From NCBI GenBank assembly GCA_964023205.1, contig OZ026833.1:35256366-35320365 (forward strand): a DNA stretch of 64,000 bases, written 5' to 3'. The notes under the pieces are model-generated. The model was not told the DNA's origin and did no database searches. It was given only the letters and a program-made list of their open reading frames with translations. A program made the translations under genes and the position numbers. This DNA is from Lutraria lutraria. Lineage: Eukaryota > Mollusca > Bivalvia > Venerida > Mactridae. Below, piece after piece: positions 1 through 12,077 of the stretch; the stretch's first letter is position 1, and each line of letters begins with the position of its first letter.

Positions 1-153
1 GAAAATAAAAGTATCAAAACTATCATTAACGCTGATCCGCCCTTGTCAGTTGTACAACTCTGACTTTCTAAGACTGAATGTAAACAAATAAGTACCTAAA
101 ATATTATAAATGATAAGCGATTGCATAACTAAGAGTATATATAATACACTTAC

Positions 154-451
154 AACAACGTCCTGCATTTCTATCATCGTACAGGATGGTCCATGATAGT
201 AGTCTTTGCCGTAGTCCATGTTCAGTAGCTGACAAAGAAGATGACTCCTGTGATAATTCACGGCCTGGCACATTGGTCTGATTGCACATTCTTTTACACA
301 GTCCTTTACACGTCGGAGAAAACAAACGGAAATTGTAATCGTGGGATAAACAACCCTGTCGGTCCAAATGTTCAAAAATGGTATCAAATGCAAAGCATAC
401 AACGCATGCATAACCTCCAAAGAGAAGAAAAAGGTCACGTGACCACCACAT
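154..451 (-). CDS. PAN/apple-domain secreted protein, first coding exon (partial, frameshifted)
   Basis: Minus-strand exon cut off from the rest of its gene by the left window edge. A start at 451 opens a hydrophobic, signal-peptide-like N-terminus (MWWSRDLFLLFGGYACVVCF) in one frame. The neighbouring frame carries a PAN/apple-like segment, DCVKECAIRPMCQAVNY followed by LLCQLLN, with the family's CxxxC...C...C spacing. The frames would join by a one-base shift near a TTTT run around position 315. The exon ends at a consensus donor, GTT|GTAAGT (last exon base 154). PAN domains bind proteins or sugars in secreted and adhesive proteins and are numerous in molluscs. The frameshift could be a real lesion, an assembly error, or a sign that the true start lies in an upstream exon. 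Domain call is moderate; intact gene status is uncertain. Confidence 0.5.
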
Positions 452-498
452 TTTAAGTATACGTTTACAACGTTTCTAGTTAATGTCCTGTTTTTCAA

Positions 499-3400
499 TG
501 TACAATAATTGTAATTAGAACCACTTATCTAGATCTGTTAAGGAACTCAATTAAGTTTCATAATAATCAACAGTGGTACTTTGTTTTCATCGCTTTTAAA
601 TGAATAATGTGATACCGTGCAAATGCCTTAAGTAATTTAAGTTTTAACAATCTAAACCATTAGAAAATCATTTGGTGTGAACTTATCTTTGTTTTATCAG
701 TCATAATGGAACGTATCAATACGAAGCAATATGAAATATACTAATAATAAATTGAAATGAACAAAACCAATGCTGTATCTGAGTTGGAAATAATGGAATT
801 ACACTCGTCTGTCTCAAGGCTAACTAGCAAATTTGACGTATTTCCGTATGATAATCAACATTCAGCCATCGGTATTTATTATTAAGTATGATAACAAAAT
901 GTCTTTATTTTTACTGTATTAAAACTTATTGTTCAATTAAGATATGTCAGTATGTTACCTTTAAAACATTGATATTAAGACCAATTTCGACCTTCTATGA
1001 GGTGGTCCAAAAATCAAGTTGAAATACAAAGGAAGAATTTAAAACCGGGTCGAAAATAAGATGTAGTTAGATAATATGTTTTCTCTTCGAAACTGAACAA
1101 TAGTTTAACTTTCTATAGGCGACACACGCTCGGAACGTACGCGTGTTGAGAGTGTGCTAATAAGCACATTTGCCAAGCATATTAACCTTTATCACAGATC
1201 CGAGGGACATTCTCAGGTAAAATTTTACGGGACTAGGTATCAGACAAAACGCTTTTATGTTAATAAATAATAGTTATTTGAGAAAGGACGAACCAACAGG
1301 CAAAATGTAGAAACTTATGCAAGGGCTCGTTTTCTTCTTAGCAGTTTTCGGTATTTTGTAGCGGAAATGTTAATCTAGGGAACAGTGCCTCAGGATTTTG
1401 ATACTTGTTTTCATTTTTTATTAATGGCGTATTACATAATAAACAACTGGAATTTGAATCAAAACACGTCCTACACAGTTTACAGTTTAATAAGTGCGCC
1501 TGTATCATAACGATATAGTAATTGGAAAATTGCTGGACGACACATTCAATATTCGCCGCTGATGCTTGGCATATCTTTTAACGAAGTTATCTTAATGACT
1601 AAAACAAACGGGAGAGTAACATAACAAAACTTTATCCCAGTGAGTGTAATAATTTGGAGTTTGTTCTTAACAACATTAAAGTGGTACTTGGATGTAGTTC
1701 ACATGAAATAAATGTCAATATACGTGATATGATAATTTTGATCGACACAACTGTACTAATCAACTGTATTGATAATTTTAAAGTATACATGTGTATTTCA
1801 CTTTCATCTATGTACAGTGGTAAAACCCCAAATGTTTTTTATGAAACACTGTACATTTATATTAAATTACACGGACTCCAAGGAAAAAAGAATGCCAAAT
1901 AAATTATTTGACCGTTGTGATAATTGGATATAATACAGAAGTATGGTTCCCGTTGACTCTGTACAAAGCCATCAGATATAGCATAAAATTTCATTGATGC
2001 TTATCGGGAAATTTCTGTCAGAATCCGGGCAGACTTCTGCCCGCTGCATTTCGCGAGTCTTCCCACGTATTCGTAACCCCTCGCTCTAAGCATAGTTTGC
2101 GCGTAATTTCAAAAATAGGACAAATCAAAGAAATTGAATAGTTATTTTCATATCCATATCATATTGTTGTGCTTACACCTTTTTTATGTACTGATGGATC
2201 AGTCAAATATGCATGACACTATGTACATAAAAATATACAATTCTAGATACTGACGTTTACACGGTATTAAAACATGACAAGAAATAAACATGATTAAGAA
2301 AATGAAAGGAAATTTTTGGAAGCTTTGATATAGTAACTTGAACAGTATCTTAAACATTTTACCAATACATTGTTCGACAATAAAAGAAAAAAGGCTAATG
2401 AGAAATATTTGTGATCGTGTTTTAATACCGTTTAAAGTAAAGTATATTGCTTGACTCAGTGTGTACAAACATGTTCGTGCTACAGCGCGCCTTGAATGGA
2501 GGGAATTAATGAATACATTCCTTTGTACATTGTATTAATAACAGTGTTAATTTCAAACCGGTTGAAAACACTCCTCTGTACTTAAACCTGGTGTTTAGAC
2601 CACCTCAATGTTAAGTCGCAAATGTTTCCTTATTTCGATATTTATTGTACTTAAGTTAAAATCATAGCATATCTTTACTACAAACAACAATATAATAATG
2701 ATGAAGACATCGTGTACCACACTAGATTATTGCATATATGTTGATAATGAATATTATTTTGAGATAGTCAATTTTGAAAAAAATGTTTGCTTGTCAGTCT
2801 GTTGATTGAAGAGTGTATTTACATTATTTCAAACAGGGTAGCAGTGTAACTAAATTTAATTTTTAATACCTTTCATATCGTACCGTGTTCATTTTGAATG
2901 ATGAATCAAACAAAATGACAGAGATCATTTCCTTTCATTCACTATGCTTTAGTATGTTCTGCACATGAATACTTAATGCATTTGAAAAAGGTAATGTTGT
3001 TTTCATGGCGTGGTAAATAAATGTATCAATATTGATTGTGGTCATTGAGTTCGTAAACAGTGTGTACTAAGATGTTTGTATTAGAATAAGGGTAAATTGA
3101 TAATAAGACATTATTTAGTATTACCGTAAGCATCAAATAGCAATGATAAAAACTCGCAGTTTTTGACATTCAGAGAAAATTTTTATTTTTCTTATTTTTT
3201 TTGGAAGAACACAATGTCTCAACACAAAACATTAATAATGCAAAATTAATATAAAGGATTTATGTTTTCGACATTCATTTATTTCCAATGTAAAAAGTAC
3301 AAGAATGATAAAAATAATTAATGAATTAATGGATTTTCAGAATGACAGATGACCTTTTTTTACTATATTCATTTGAAAACAAGATCTATGAAACCACAAA

Positions 3401-3508
3401 AGAATAATAATGTTGCGGTGCTAGATTTTAACCGATTTCGAAGTATTTATGAAAAAAGCTCCCCGTAAATGCTCTCTAACTTTATCAGTATGAATGAACA
3501 GAACAAAC
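499..3508. other. Intergenic, no gene recognised
   Basis: AT-rich sequence without a convincing coding segment. The stretch about 1322-1420 (GTATTTTGTAGCGGAAATG... GTGCCTCAGGATTTTGA) recurs in the same orientation at about 5600-5705, so a dispersed repeat lies here. Confidence 0.4.
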
Positions 3509-3688
3509 TACAGTACAACGTCTGTAGAGCAACACCCTGTGGGAGCTGCAAATACTGGCTGTTGTTTAGAGGTTGATGTTCTAAAGAGATTACATTTATA
3601 GTAAATATCAGCTTAGAAAATGTTGAAGGTGTTGTTGTAGGGAGTTTGTTGCTCTACAGAGGGCCGCTCTGGAGAGGTTGTACTGTAT
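3509..3688. mobile_element. Short TIR element (MITE-like)
   Basis: Inverted arms TACAGTACAAC ... CTGTAGAGCAACA at 3509-3533 and the reverse complement at about 3647-3688. The right arm has about 17 extra bases (CTCTCCAGAGCGGCCCT) that the left arm lacks. No coding capacity. No clear target duplication was found. Confidence 0.45.
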
Positions 3689-4351
3689 AGCCCAAGGGTC
3701 ATCATCTTTCTTTTTGCGTTTCTAAGTCGTATACTAAATGGAATCTAATAAACTAATCCCTTACTTACGTAGTTTTACTTGTTTTACCGAACACTTACAA
3801 AATAGCAAATGTCTGCTCAAGCTAAGATGGACACGGCGTATCATTAATTTAGTATTGCTCTTTGCTAGTTAAACAGACAATTGAACACTTCTTCAACAAT
3901 TATTTCAACTTGCACAATCTGGATTTTCCGTTTTTTAACTGGAGCTCGAAAGTAAAACATCCGAACAACATAATTTTTATCTACGTCAGTTTTTTCTGAT
4001 CGTTCGATAAAGTAACCAATGTCGTTAATACAGCGCATTGATTGGTCAGTTGGATTGGCTGTTGTCTATTCTTGAAGTATCGGTGGTTACCGTATATCTG
4101 TTAGATGTACTGGAAGATCTTTAAAAAATGTGAAAAAAATAGTGGATGATAAAGGGAAGTGAGAGGTCATTCATTAAATACATAGTGATGGTCATTAGAT
4201 AATCTACGGACACTTTTTATATCTCAACATAAAATGATCTAACATGAATATTAATGTCTCCAAATACATTTCAATGTATTAGCTCATAACTGTTTTATTG
4301 TTTTGCTGAAATGATAACATAAATTGTATAATTCAATTAGTATCAAAGTCC

Positions 4352-4849
4352 TTAAGGTAGTTCGCGGCGTTGCTCGGCAAAAAAGAAAGTTTGCTACTCT
4401 AAGAATGGCATGAACTTTGGAGGAATTATACCTGAAGTAGTAGCGCTTACAAAAATATTGATCTTTTTACAGTTTGACGTCGGTAACATAGCAACTAAAC
4501 GACGTTAAAACGCCACCTATCGGCACCAGCTATGTTAACGACTTGTTGTACGTTTCCCTTCATATCTTTGCTATAAATTCGAACTTTGCAGATGAGCGAA
4601 TGCTGTGGTCTACCGAGTGATCATCACCAATGCTTTGAGTATCCATGACCGCCCGGTGTGTCGGAATTTAATCCACGTCAAAACGTCATTATGGGGGCGT
4701 TTTTGACGTAAAATATTCAGATAAATGCAAATGTAGATAAAACGCCGTGGTAGAAGTTTTCCAAAAATTAACATTATGTAAAACATTCATTTATCTACAC
4801 ATTCTAACAAACTTTCTGTTTTACCGAGCAGCACCGCGAACTACCTTAA
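4352..4849. mobile_element. TTAA-flanked MITE
   Basis: Inverted ends of about 40 bp starting GGTAGTTCGCGG and continuing TGCTCGG.AAAA.AGAAAGTTTG, at 4356-4395 and 4805-4845, each bounded by TTAA (4352-4355 and 4846-4849). TTAA duplication is typical of piggyBac and Kolobok elements. About 490 bp, no coding sequence, so non-autonomous. Confidence 0.65.
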
Positions 4850-7029
4850 ATACATGCACTGTTTTTGATCACACATAAAATGAAAAATTGGCTATTTGAA
4901 ACGTCGTTCCTAGTCAAATTTTGTTACGTTAATTTCTTACTTGTTCACAATTTTTTTACTCCGATACAGAACAGAAACAAGAGCCTGATTATGATCTATA
5001 GCGGGATAAATAAAACGTACTTCTTGGCAAAATAGTGCAAATTTTCATACAAGCACCAAATTTGGTATGATGATGCATACATGTGTCGGGGTTTATTTAA
5101 GACCGTGTGCCAACGTGTACCTGGTCAGGAACGCTGTGGTCACGCTCGGATTCGAACCCACTGTCTCCAGGCTATATGACGTGTATAATAGGAGTGAAAA
5201 CACATTGTAATCCATAGTTTATGCTCATAATATCATTCTTACTGTAAATAATCGGGTTTATAACCAAACTGAGGTACATGTATACTAAAATATTTTTTGA
5301 CAGTTGTTAAGGCCAAGGGAATAATTATATAGGTTATTGGAGCGGCTAAATTCGGAAGGTTGAGTTCACCATGTTTAGCCCGACATATGTAATTTTGATG
5401 GTATCTTTAAACAACTTCAATGCTTATTGTAAGAAAATTAGGTTCAAAGTGTACAGTTCATCGAGCATATAAACATCCGTCTGTCATAGAAGTCAAAATG
5501 CGTCCGTCGGTGGTACGTGGCACTACTTTCATTTGATATAAGATGAACACACTTCGTTCAATTAATCAGTAGTATTGCAAGTTTAGGTTCGTACATACCT
5601 GCATTTTCAAAATGCCTTTTGCTGTTTTCAGTATTCTGTAGCAGACATGTTTATCTAGGAACCGTGCCTCAGAATTTTGATGCTTGGTTTCATTTTAGTC
5701 TATTAGCGGGTTTCAGGATACGGAATATCTAACGAACATAGGACAATATAAAAAATCTGAGAAACGGTTCCCTGTATTATTCATTTATAGTAATTTATTT
5801 TAAGGCTAATTGTTTTAATATAGTTCTAAATACTGAGTAGTTTGTATCGTTGATATTAACGTTTGATATTGGTTTATAGAAGGCCAACCAAATATGCTAT
5901 TTGTTTCAAATCACTGGCAATAGACTTTATACACTGGATTTATTTAAGTATACTTATGGTTTAGTTTTTAAATCTGTAAATTGACGAACTTGATGTGACC
6001 AGTCATCGAATACCGATACATTAATGAGTGAGCCAAAAACATTCAATTCCTTATTGGCCAAACTCAGTGCCGATTATGATGTCGCTCTTGAAATGAAATA
6101 GTGTTAAAAGTCTTACATCTCTTAGCAACAGAGAAAGGCGTTCAATACAAAACGTAATGAGAAGTCGGTCGAATATTCGGCAGGCATTCGAGAAAAAACA
6201 TTTGCTGAACTAGTTACATACATTATTCGAAACACAAACTTTGTCGGACGAGTGCCATGGTTCAACTGTCTGAGCAGGCACCTGAGACTGAAACAGTTGG
6301 ATTCTGAATTAGAAACGCATTAACGCGGTAAGAAAGTCTTATTGACTTTGAAGAAATATACAGGCCATGCATTGTTTGCTGCATGTGCAAATGATCCATG
6401 AAAACAAATTCGGTGGTAATTTCGTACCAGAAGTCAGTTGATATCAGTACCCAAACAATATCTTGAATTAGCGAGTAAGGTACAATATGGGTCAAACAAT
6501 GAAGCACAGATGGAACAGTGCAACTCTAAGTCTCCTTTGCAATAACTCAATTACAAATGTACTTCAGTATAACTGTCATAGAGGTATTCACTGTGCAGCA
6601 AATGTCCGTCTTCATTCCAAGACAAACGAACCCCCATTTGCTATTTACATTGACCTTTTGATTTTGTGTAGACAAGGAAACGACATCTAATTGATATCTT
6701 GTTTCACTGTGGTATATGTACATACAATAACGTGTCCTTGAAATTTCCACAATGGTTGGAGGAAATGTTGTACAACCATGTGGAGTAGTTTGTTCACCAG
6801 TGCTACACCGTGGACTCTTTATAATATAACATTGATCACAATTCTGGCTCCACTTTGTCAATATCATCATTTCATGGGACGGACATTTCTTTATTTCGAC
6901 ATACGATACGAACGTTGCCGGTGAAAAACAACCACGTTGACTTGTAGATTGGTGATAAACCCGCATCAATCGGTGTACCATCTATACCCGAACAATACGC
7001 AAATATAATTCTAGCATACCTTTCACAAA
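4850..7029. other. Intergenic, repeat fragments only
   Basis: About 4990-5090 (AGCGGGATAAATAAA ... GTGCAAATTTTCATACAAGC) matches the reverse complement of about 9160-9235. Around 5120-5180 there is a tRNA-B-box-like GGATTCGAACCC, probably a decayed SINE. The second copy of the 1322-1420 repeat is at about 5600-5705. No gene recognised. A 144-codon minus-strand ORF at 6547-6981 is cysteine-rich but matches no domain I know. Confidence 0.35.
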
Positions 7030-8780
7030 TTAATCAACCATCTTCATTGTCTGATAATTTTCTTGACTTGGAGACCAGCATTATCAAACAAAATATGAAC
7101 TTTAAATATCAATGCCTTCAAAAGGTTTTGATTGCATATCTTGCATGGGCGACTTTCCATACCAATGAAAAGTGGGCGTCCTCGTTTCAACTATCGCTGA
7201 ATGCTGTCTTACCCATCTTACATGAGCAAGCCCATTCCGTTGTCATCATAAACAATCCATTTATAAGGTCCGAGAAGTCACCAATTTCCTCAATCCATGT
7301 CAAGTTGTTCAGTTGCAATGACAAAATTTCGTTGTTTATGTTTGGTGGTTTGCACGCTGAAATGATGTCTCTGAAAGTTGTTGTTATTATTTTGAAAGAC
7401 AGTGGGTGAATATCGACACTTACAGTGTCCAATATCGCTACCATGGATGTTGCTTAGTCATCATGTTTGGCATACAATGTTTCTAGAACACGACTTGCCC
7501 AACAGAGCACAGCGTGTGCTCTATATGAATTAAAATTGGGTGAATATATATACGGGATAAATCTGAAACCGTTCTGAATTTCAATGTCTCCTGATTGAAG
7601 ACTGGTCTGACATACCAGAAAAGATAAGTTCTCAGATTTATTTTTGGAACCAGGTTCTTGCACTCCAGATAATAAGACTTATATATTTGTCCAGCCATAT
7701 AGAGAAGCAAATTTTGTATTATACCGTTCCCTTTATTTTTGCATTAGACCATATAAATTATGTTTGTTCGGGTCCTTATTCATTTACATGATATGGTTTT
7801 AATAGTTGATAATACTTTTATCTTTCCATAAAAACACAAGGTGTATTTATTTAGTAGAAAGTTAAAGCATGACGTCTGGGGAGTGAAATCTTCAGTTACA
7901 ATGAAAGCAAACTGTGCTCTTTTTACGTCGTTTTCTATCTTGCCAGAAACGTCAGTTTGAGTGATTTTCTTTTGAAGCACGAAGACCATGCAAAACCTCC
8001 TTCGCTTTCAAACAATGGCATTTTGAATTATTCGAACTAACTCGCAACTCTTTCAAGTACTCGAACAAAACGTGACAACCCCAATAGACGGACCTCTTGC
8101 CGATGCTCTGATTTTTGTAAATAAATGTATTAATAATTTTGGTGCTGCGAAAACGTTTGATGGCTACATTACTGTTGTTTTTGTGCTATTCCTAGTTGCT
8201 GCATTTTAAGACACCCTCGGATAGAATGTGTTTGATCTTTATCTTCCTAATTTTAAAGCAATGACAAGAACGGCTCGTTGATCAGATATTAGACAGTTGT
8301 TAGTAATGGATTCGAACAAATTTTCAAGCAACTGATATACCTTTTAAAAGGTGGATGAGTTTGGTTATTGACTAAAGCACCCGATACTATATTTGAGACG
8401 AAAAACCAAAGTGAGATAAGCAGTACTGAGCACTACATAACTATATTGACCCAATGCACTCATGAAGAAGCCGACACTAGGATATTTTGCGTATGAAACA
8501 CGCTGTGGATAACGGCTTGAAAAAGCATGTGGTGAGGGGTTCTGACACAGACATTATAATTCTTTCAGTGTCTATTTTCAAAGACATCAATACTGACACT
8601 ATTTGGGTGGAGTTTGGTATTTAAAGCAAAATACTTCAGTTGGTTTCCAGTGCATGAAACTGTCGAAACAATTGGGCAAAAGTTTATGTTAAGTTCTCCC
8701 ATTTTTCAACGCATTTACCGGGTGTGACACCGTGTTTCTGCCCTCCATGAAAAGGACAAAAAGGCTTGGAATGTAATGTC
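7030..8780 (+). pseudogene. Decayed copy of a recurrent transposon-like ORF ('FTGCDT' family)
   Basis: Scattered fragments of a protein family I recognise as highly repeated in mollusc and cnidarian genomes, in the expected order on the + strand: LPILHEQAHS (about 7210), MFGGLHAEMM (about 7338), FALDHINY (7738-7761), an HEEADTR-like block (about 8466), RGSDTDIIILSVSIF (about 8534) and FNAFTGCDTV (about 8705). Several stops and frameshifts separate them, so no full protein could be made. The family has no name I can assign with confidence. Its abundance suggests a mobile origin, but no termini were found. Confidence 0.6.
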
Positions 8781-8918
8781 TATTTAGGCAAGCAGTCCCG
8801 GGCCCCCTCCCAATAAATCCGGATGACTTCTATCCGGGAACAATTAACGATTAACTAATGTATGCCTAAAACTGCAATAAGGCTAGTAAGTCACGTTCTA
8901 TATACAACTTCTATTAGA

Positions 8919-9235
8919 GGGGGGGGGGGGGGGGTATTTCACAAACTTCGTTTGAATTTACTTATATACATGTATAAACATACTGAACATGTTATGATAA
9001 TGTGCTAAGGTAGTATAATTCATTGGTATTGAGAGTTTTGATAAAAAGTTCTTTGACTGGGAAAATATTTGGCGGCCATTTTGAAAATTTGGCGGCCATC
9101 TTGAATCGAGGCACTTGAACTTTGGCACACACCCTAAATCGTTTCTACATATCATTCCCAACATGTGTGGAAAATTTGGTGCTTGTATGACAATTTGCAC
9201 TATTTTTTCGTTATTTACCCCGCTAAGATAGAACA
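8919..9235. repeat. Poly-G run and interspersed repeat fragment
   Basis: A homopurine run of about 16 G near 8919-8934 precedes a repeat with two TTTGGCGGCCAT motifs (about 9068 and 9089) and the AAATTTGGTGCTTGTATGA block. Related sequence occurs at about 4990-5090 (inverted) and about 33060-33180. Confidence 0.45.
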
Positions 9236-10620
9236 ATTCACTCAGATGTAGGTAGATTATAGGTATATTAGATTGGTTGACACCAGCAGATTCTTCCAAC
9301 ATTTTCCAGTACAGTTGTGAATTTTTGTACCTTGCGTTTAACAGTTTATTTGTTTGTCCTTTATCATAATTAGTCCTGCATTTTCGTAAAAGTGTTTTAT
9401 ACTCAGACCTAGCTTTTACCATATTCACTCTGTTAAAGTCGTCCTGACAATCACGGAATTTATTTAAACATTTATAAGATTTTTACTGTTTTTCATTGTT
9501 GTACAAAGGTTTATTAGTATATTCTGAAAATTTATTAAAACCATCTGCAGATTATTTCTTTATAAATTGAGAAGCAAATTACCAAAGATGTTTTCTAAAT
9601 TTTGTATGCATTTATCAATATCCTTCTGTGAGCTACTTAATAAATACTTTTTTTTTCAGATTCATATAATATTCCGCATTTTCTCCATTTGATAATAATT
9701 CAATATATTGACCTTTCATGTCTTCGTTCCATACATGTGTGGAACCAATACTGTTAAATTCTGATTTACATAATTAATATATATCTTAATGAATATCATC
9801 ATTCTTAAATACAAAAGAAGCATTTATAAGACATTGGTCAGACACAATATTAGGACAATCAATATCAAAGGTGCTCATATGCTCTCACACATTATTTTTA
9901 CACAATAAATAATCAACCACACTACAACCCCTACTATTCACTAATGTATATTTACCCACGTTATAATCTTTATCCATTCTATCATCCATTATTCTATAGC
10001 CTGATTGTTTGCATTTTTTTAAATCTAACAATAGTCTTCCATTGTCATTCATATGCCCATCATCCTGAGAAAATCGTTGGATGTTTTTGTCTGTTTTGGT
10101 AATCTTTAAAACATTAAAATTATCATGGAACTATTTTCTACGTGTGTGACAGAGTCAATTAATCTGTCAAAAATGTTATTGTTGGCAATTAATAAATTCA
10201 AAATGAGTTAGTCTGTTATACAGTTTACATAATGATTCCACTGTGGTAATTCATCATAAATAACCTTGCTATCAGCTATGACCTTCGCAGAATATCTTAT
10301 GCTGACCTAGGGTTTTGAACACGGTGAGCTTTATATTTAAGCCAGTTGTGATCTAGCAGACTGTATTTCCTTCGGAAAACCATGATCAATGGAAATGTCA
10401 GGACAGTTCTTGACAGCGTACACCCTTTTCATGAAGTATTCTACATCTCCATAATTTCTAAAATTGACTATGATGGGTCTTTGATTAAAGTTCCTACCTT
10501 GAACCCTACCCCCAAGCCTGTGTGCATGACTTATATAAATCTCACGTGTATCAATATCTAGTGTGATAGACTCTTCCTTTCATTAGACTGAAATTTCTAT
10601 GTCTTTGCCACAATGATATT
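9210..10620 (-). mobile_element. Decayed LINE: ORF1 C-terminus, endonuclease and ORF2 linker
   Basis: Read on the minus strand, about 10600-10270 gives HAHRLGGRVQGRNFNQRPII... NFRNYGDVEYF, the C-terminal RNA-binding block of L1-type ORF1 proteins. About 10050-9880 gives the endonuclease end (SGYRIMDDRMDKDYNVGKYT ... SVVDYLL). About 9428-9220 gives the linker before reverse transcriptase (KARSEYKTLLRKCRTNYDKG). Frameshifts and stops interrupt it. The reverse transcriptase is missing: the element stops near 9230, where an unrelated repeat begins. Non-functional. Confidence 0.65.
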
Positions 10621-10629
10621 TTGTTTCTT

Positions 10630-11290
10630 TAATTTTTATTTCACTGACACTACTTTTATTTAACACACAAAACAGAAGAAGCACATGATATAATTTCACC
10701 TTTTATTTTTAATTATTTTTAACTTCACTAAGTTTTAAATCCAAAACATTACATTAATACGCTGTTCAATTAGAATCCAAAAACTTTCCTAAAAACTGAT
10801 GCCAAAAACTGTTATCTCAAAAGCCAATTTAAACTCACTAAAAACTGAACTGTAAACAACTGAATTCTAAAAACCTGAATTATAAACTGTACTTGTAAAA
10901 CTGAAAGACTGAAAAGACTCTGAACCCCTGAACCCCGTTACTCCTCTATATATATTGTCACAAGGTGTTATACAACAATGTGTGTGTATTACGTGGTTCA
11001 TGAAATACAATTGGCTGCTCCTCATAAATTGCATAACTGAGGAGCATAGGATATAACTAAGAGCATTGTAAAAATACACAACTGAGTTACATCATGGGTT
11101 TTTATAACTAAAGACTTGTTTATCTAACAAAGTCTGTGCATATCCAGATTTATGAAATACACAAGGCTGCTCCTCCTGAAATTACATAATTGAGGAGCAT
11201 CAAAGATTATCAATAACAAAGAAAAATAAACTAATTACTTAATTTTGTAAAAGAGACATTTGCTATAAAACATATTTTTCACCAGAACGA
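10630..11290. repeat. Insert or diverged segment with two hairpin-bearing direct repeats
   Basis: ATGAAATACA..GGCTGCTCCTC, with a GCTCCTC...GAGGAGC hairpin, occurs at about 11000-11050 and again at about 11152-11203 in the same orientation. It separates the LINE ORF1 pieces at 10.2-10.6 and 11.3-11.6 kb. Low-complexity AAAACTGAA runs lie at 10780-10920. Confidence 0.35.
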
Positions 11291-11640
11291 ATCGTGCTTT
11301 CACGACATCTAGTTTGGACTCCATACATTGTTTGACCGGTGTAATACAATTCTCTTGTCTGTTTCAAACTATTCCTCTCTGTTTGAGAATTGTAATATTA
11401 ACCACCTGACTAATTTAGTTGTTCAATTGTCTAAGAGTTTTTTTTTGAAAATTCACAACGTTAGTGCTACATGACACTTGCTCAGATCTTATGTATTTAA
11501 GTTCATCAAACATATGTATAAGTTTATCGTCAGTAGAACTAGAAATAAAATCTTGCCTTGAAAATTGCATATTTGCATTGTCATTTTCCCGCGTATTCAA
11601 ACACTCGAATCAATTCCGCAGAGGTAAATGAGTAATAACT
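11290..11640 (-). mobile_element. LINE ORF1 N-terminal fragment
   Basis: A minus-strand ORF at 11600-11415 reads NMQFSRQDFISSSTDDKLIH then MFDELKYIRSEQ, resembling the N-terminal part of LINE ORF1 proteins. Orientation and order fit the LINE remains at 9.2-10.6 kb, so this is probably the 5' part of the same copy, split by 10630-11290. Confidence 0.4.
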
Positions 11641-12077
11641 TTCATGTTTCATTGTCCACTACGTATTCACAACAAAGGCACTTTTGGATCACTTTCAGTC
11701 AGAAATATTTATCCGATCCTTCGATAGACAACAAATAACTAAAAAGTAAGTAGAGTAAAAGATACGTGACTACATCTGTCCTCCTAGATGAGACCATAAT
11801 GATCTGACAGTTTTATTGTAAATTACTCGCTCAACAAATCCACAGCAGGTTTTGTTTCAATAAAGAGTGTCTCTTTATTTGAGGATGGATTTCAATTTGT
11901 AACAGACATGTAACTTGTAACTAAATATGACATTTTGAAGTTGAAAAAGTATTGTTCCTAATTATGTAATTTTATATGAGAGTTGTGCATTGTATGTGCA
12001 CTCAGTCAGGTAGATGTGCATAATGTATATTAAGTTGGACAGAAAATGAAACAAAATAGCAATGTATTTAATTACAG

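Noticed and set aside
6547..6981. 144-codon cysteine-rich minus-strand ORF
   Set aside because: Cysteine spacing fits no family I know, no splice sites frame it convincingly, and it sits beside decayed transposon sequence.
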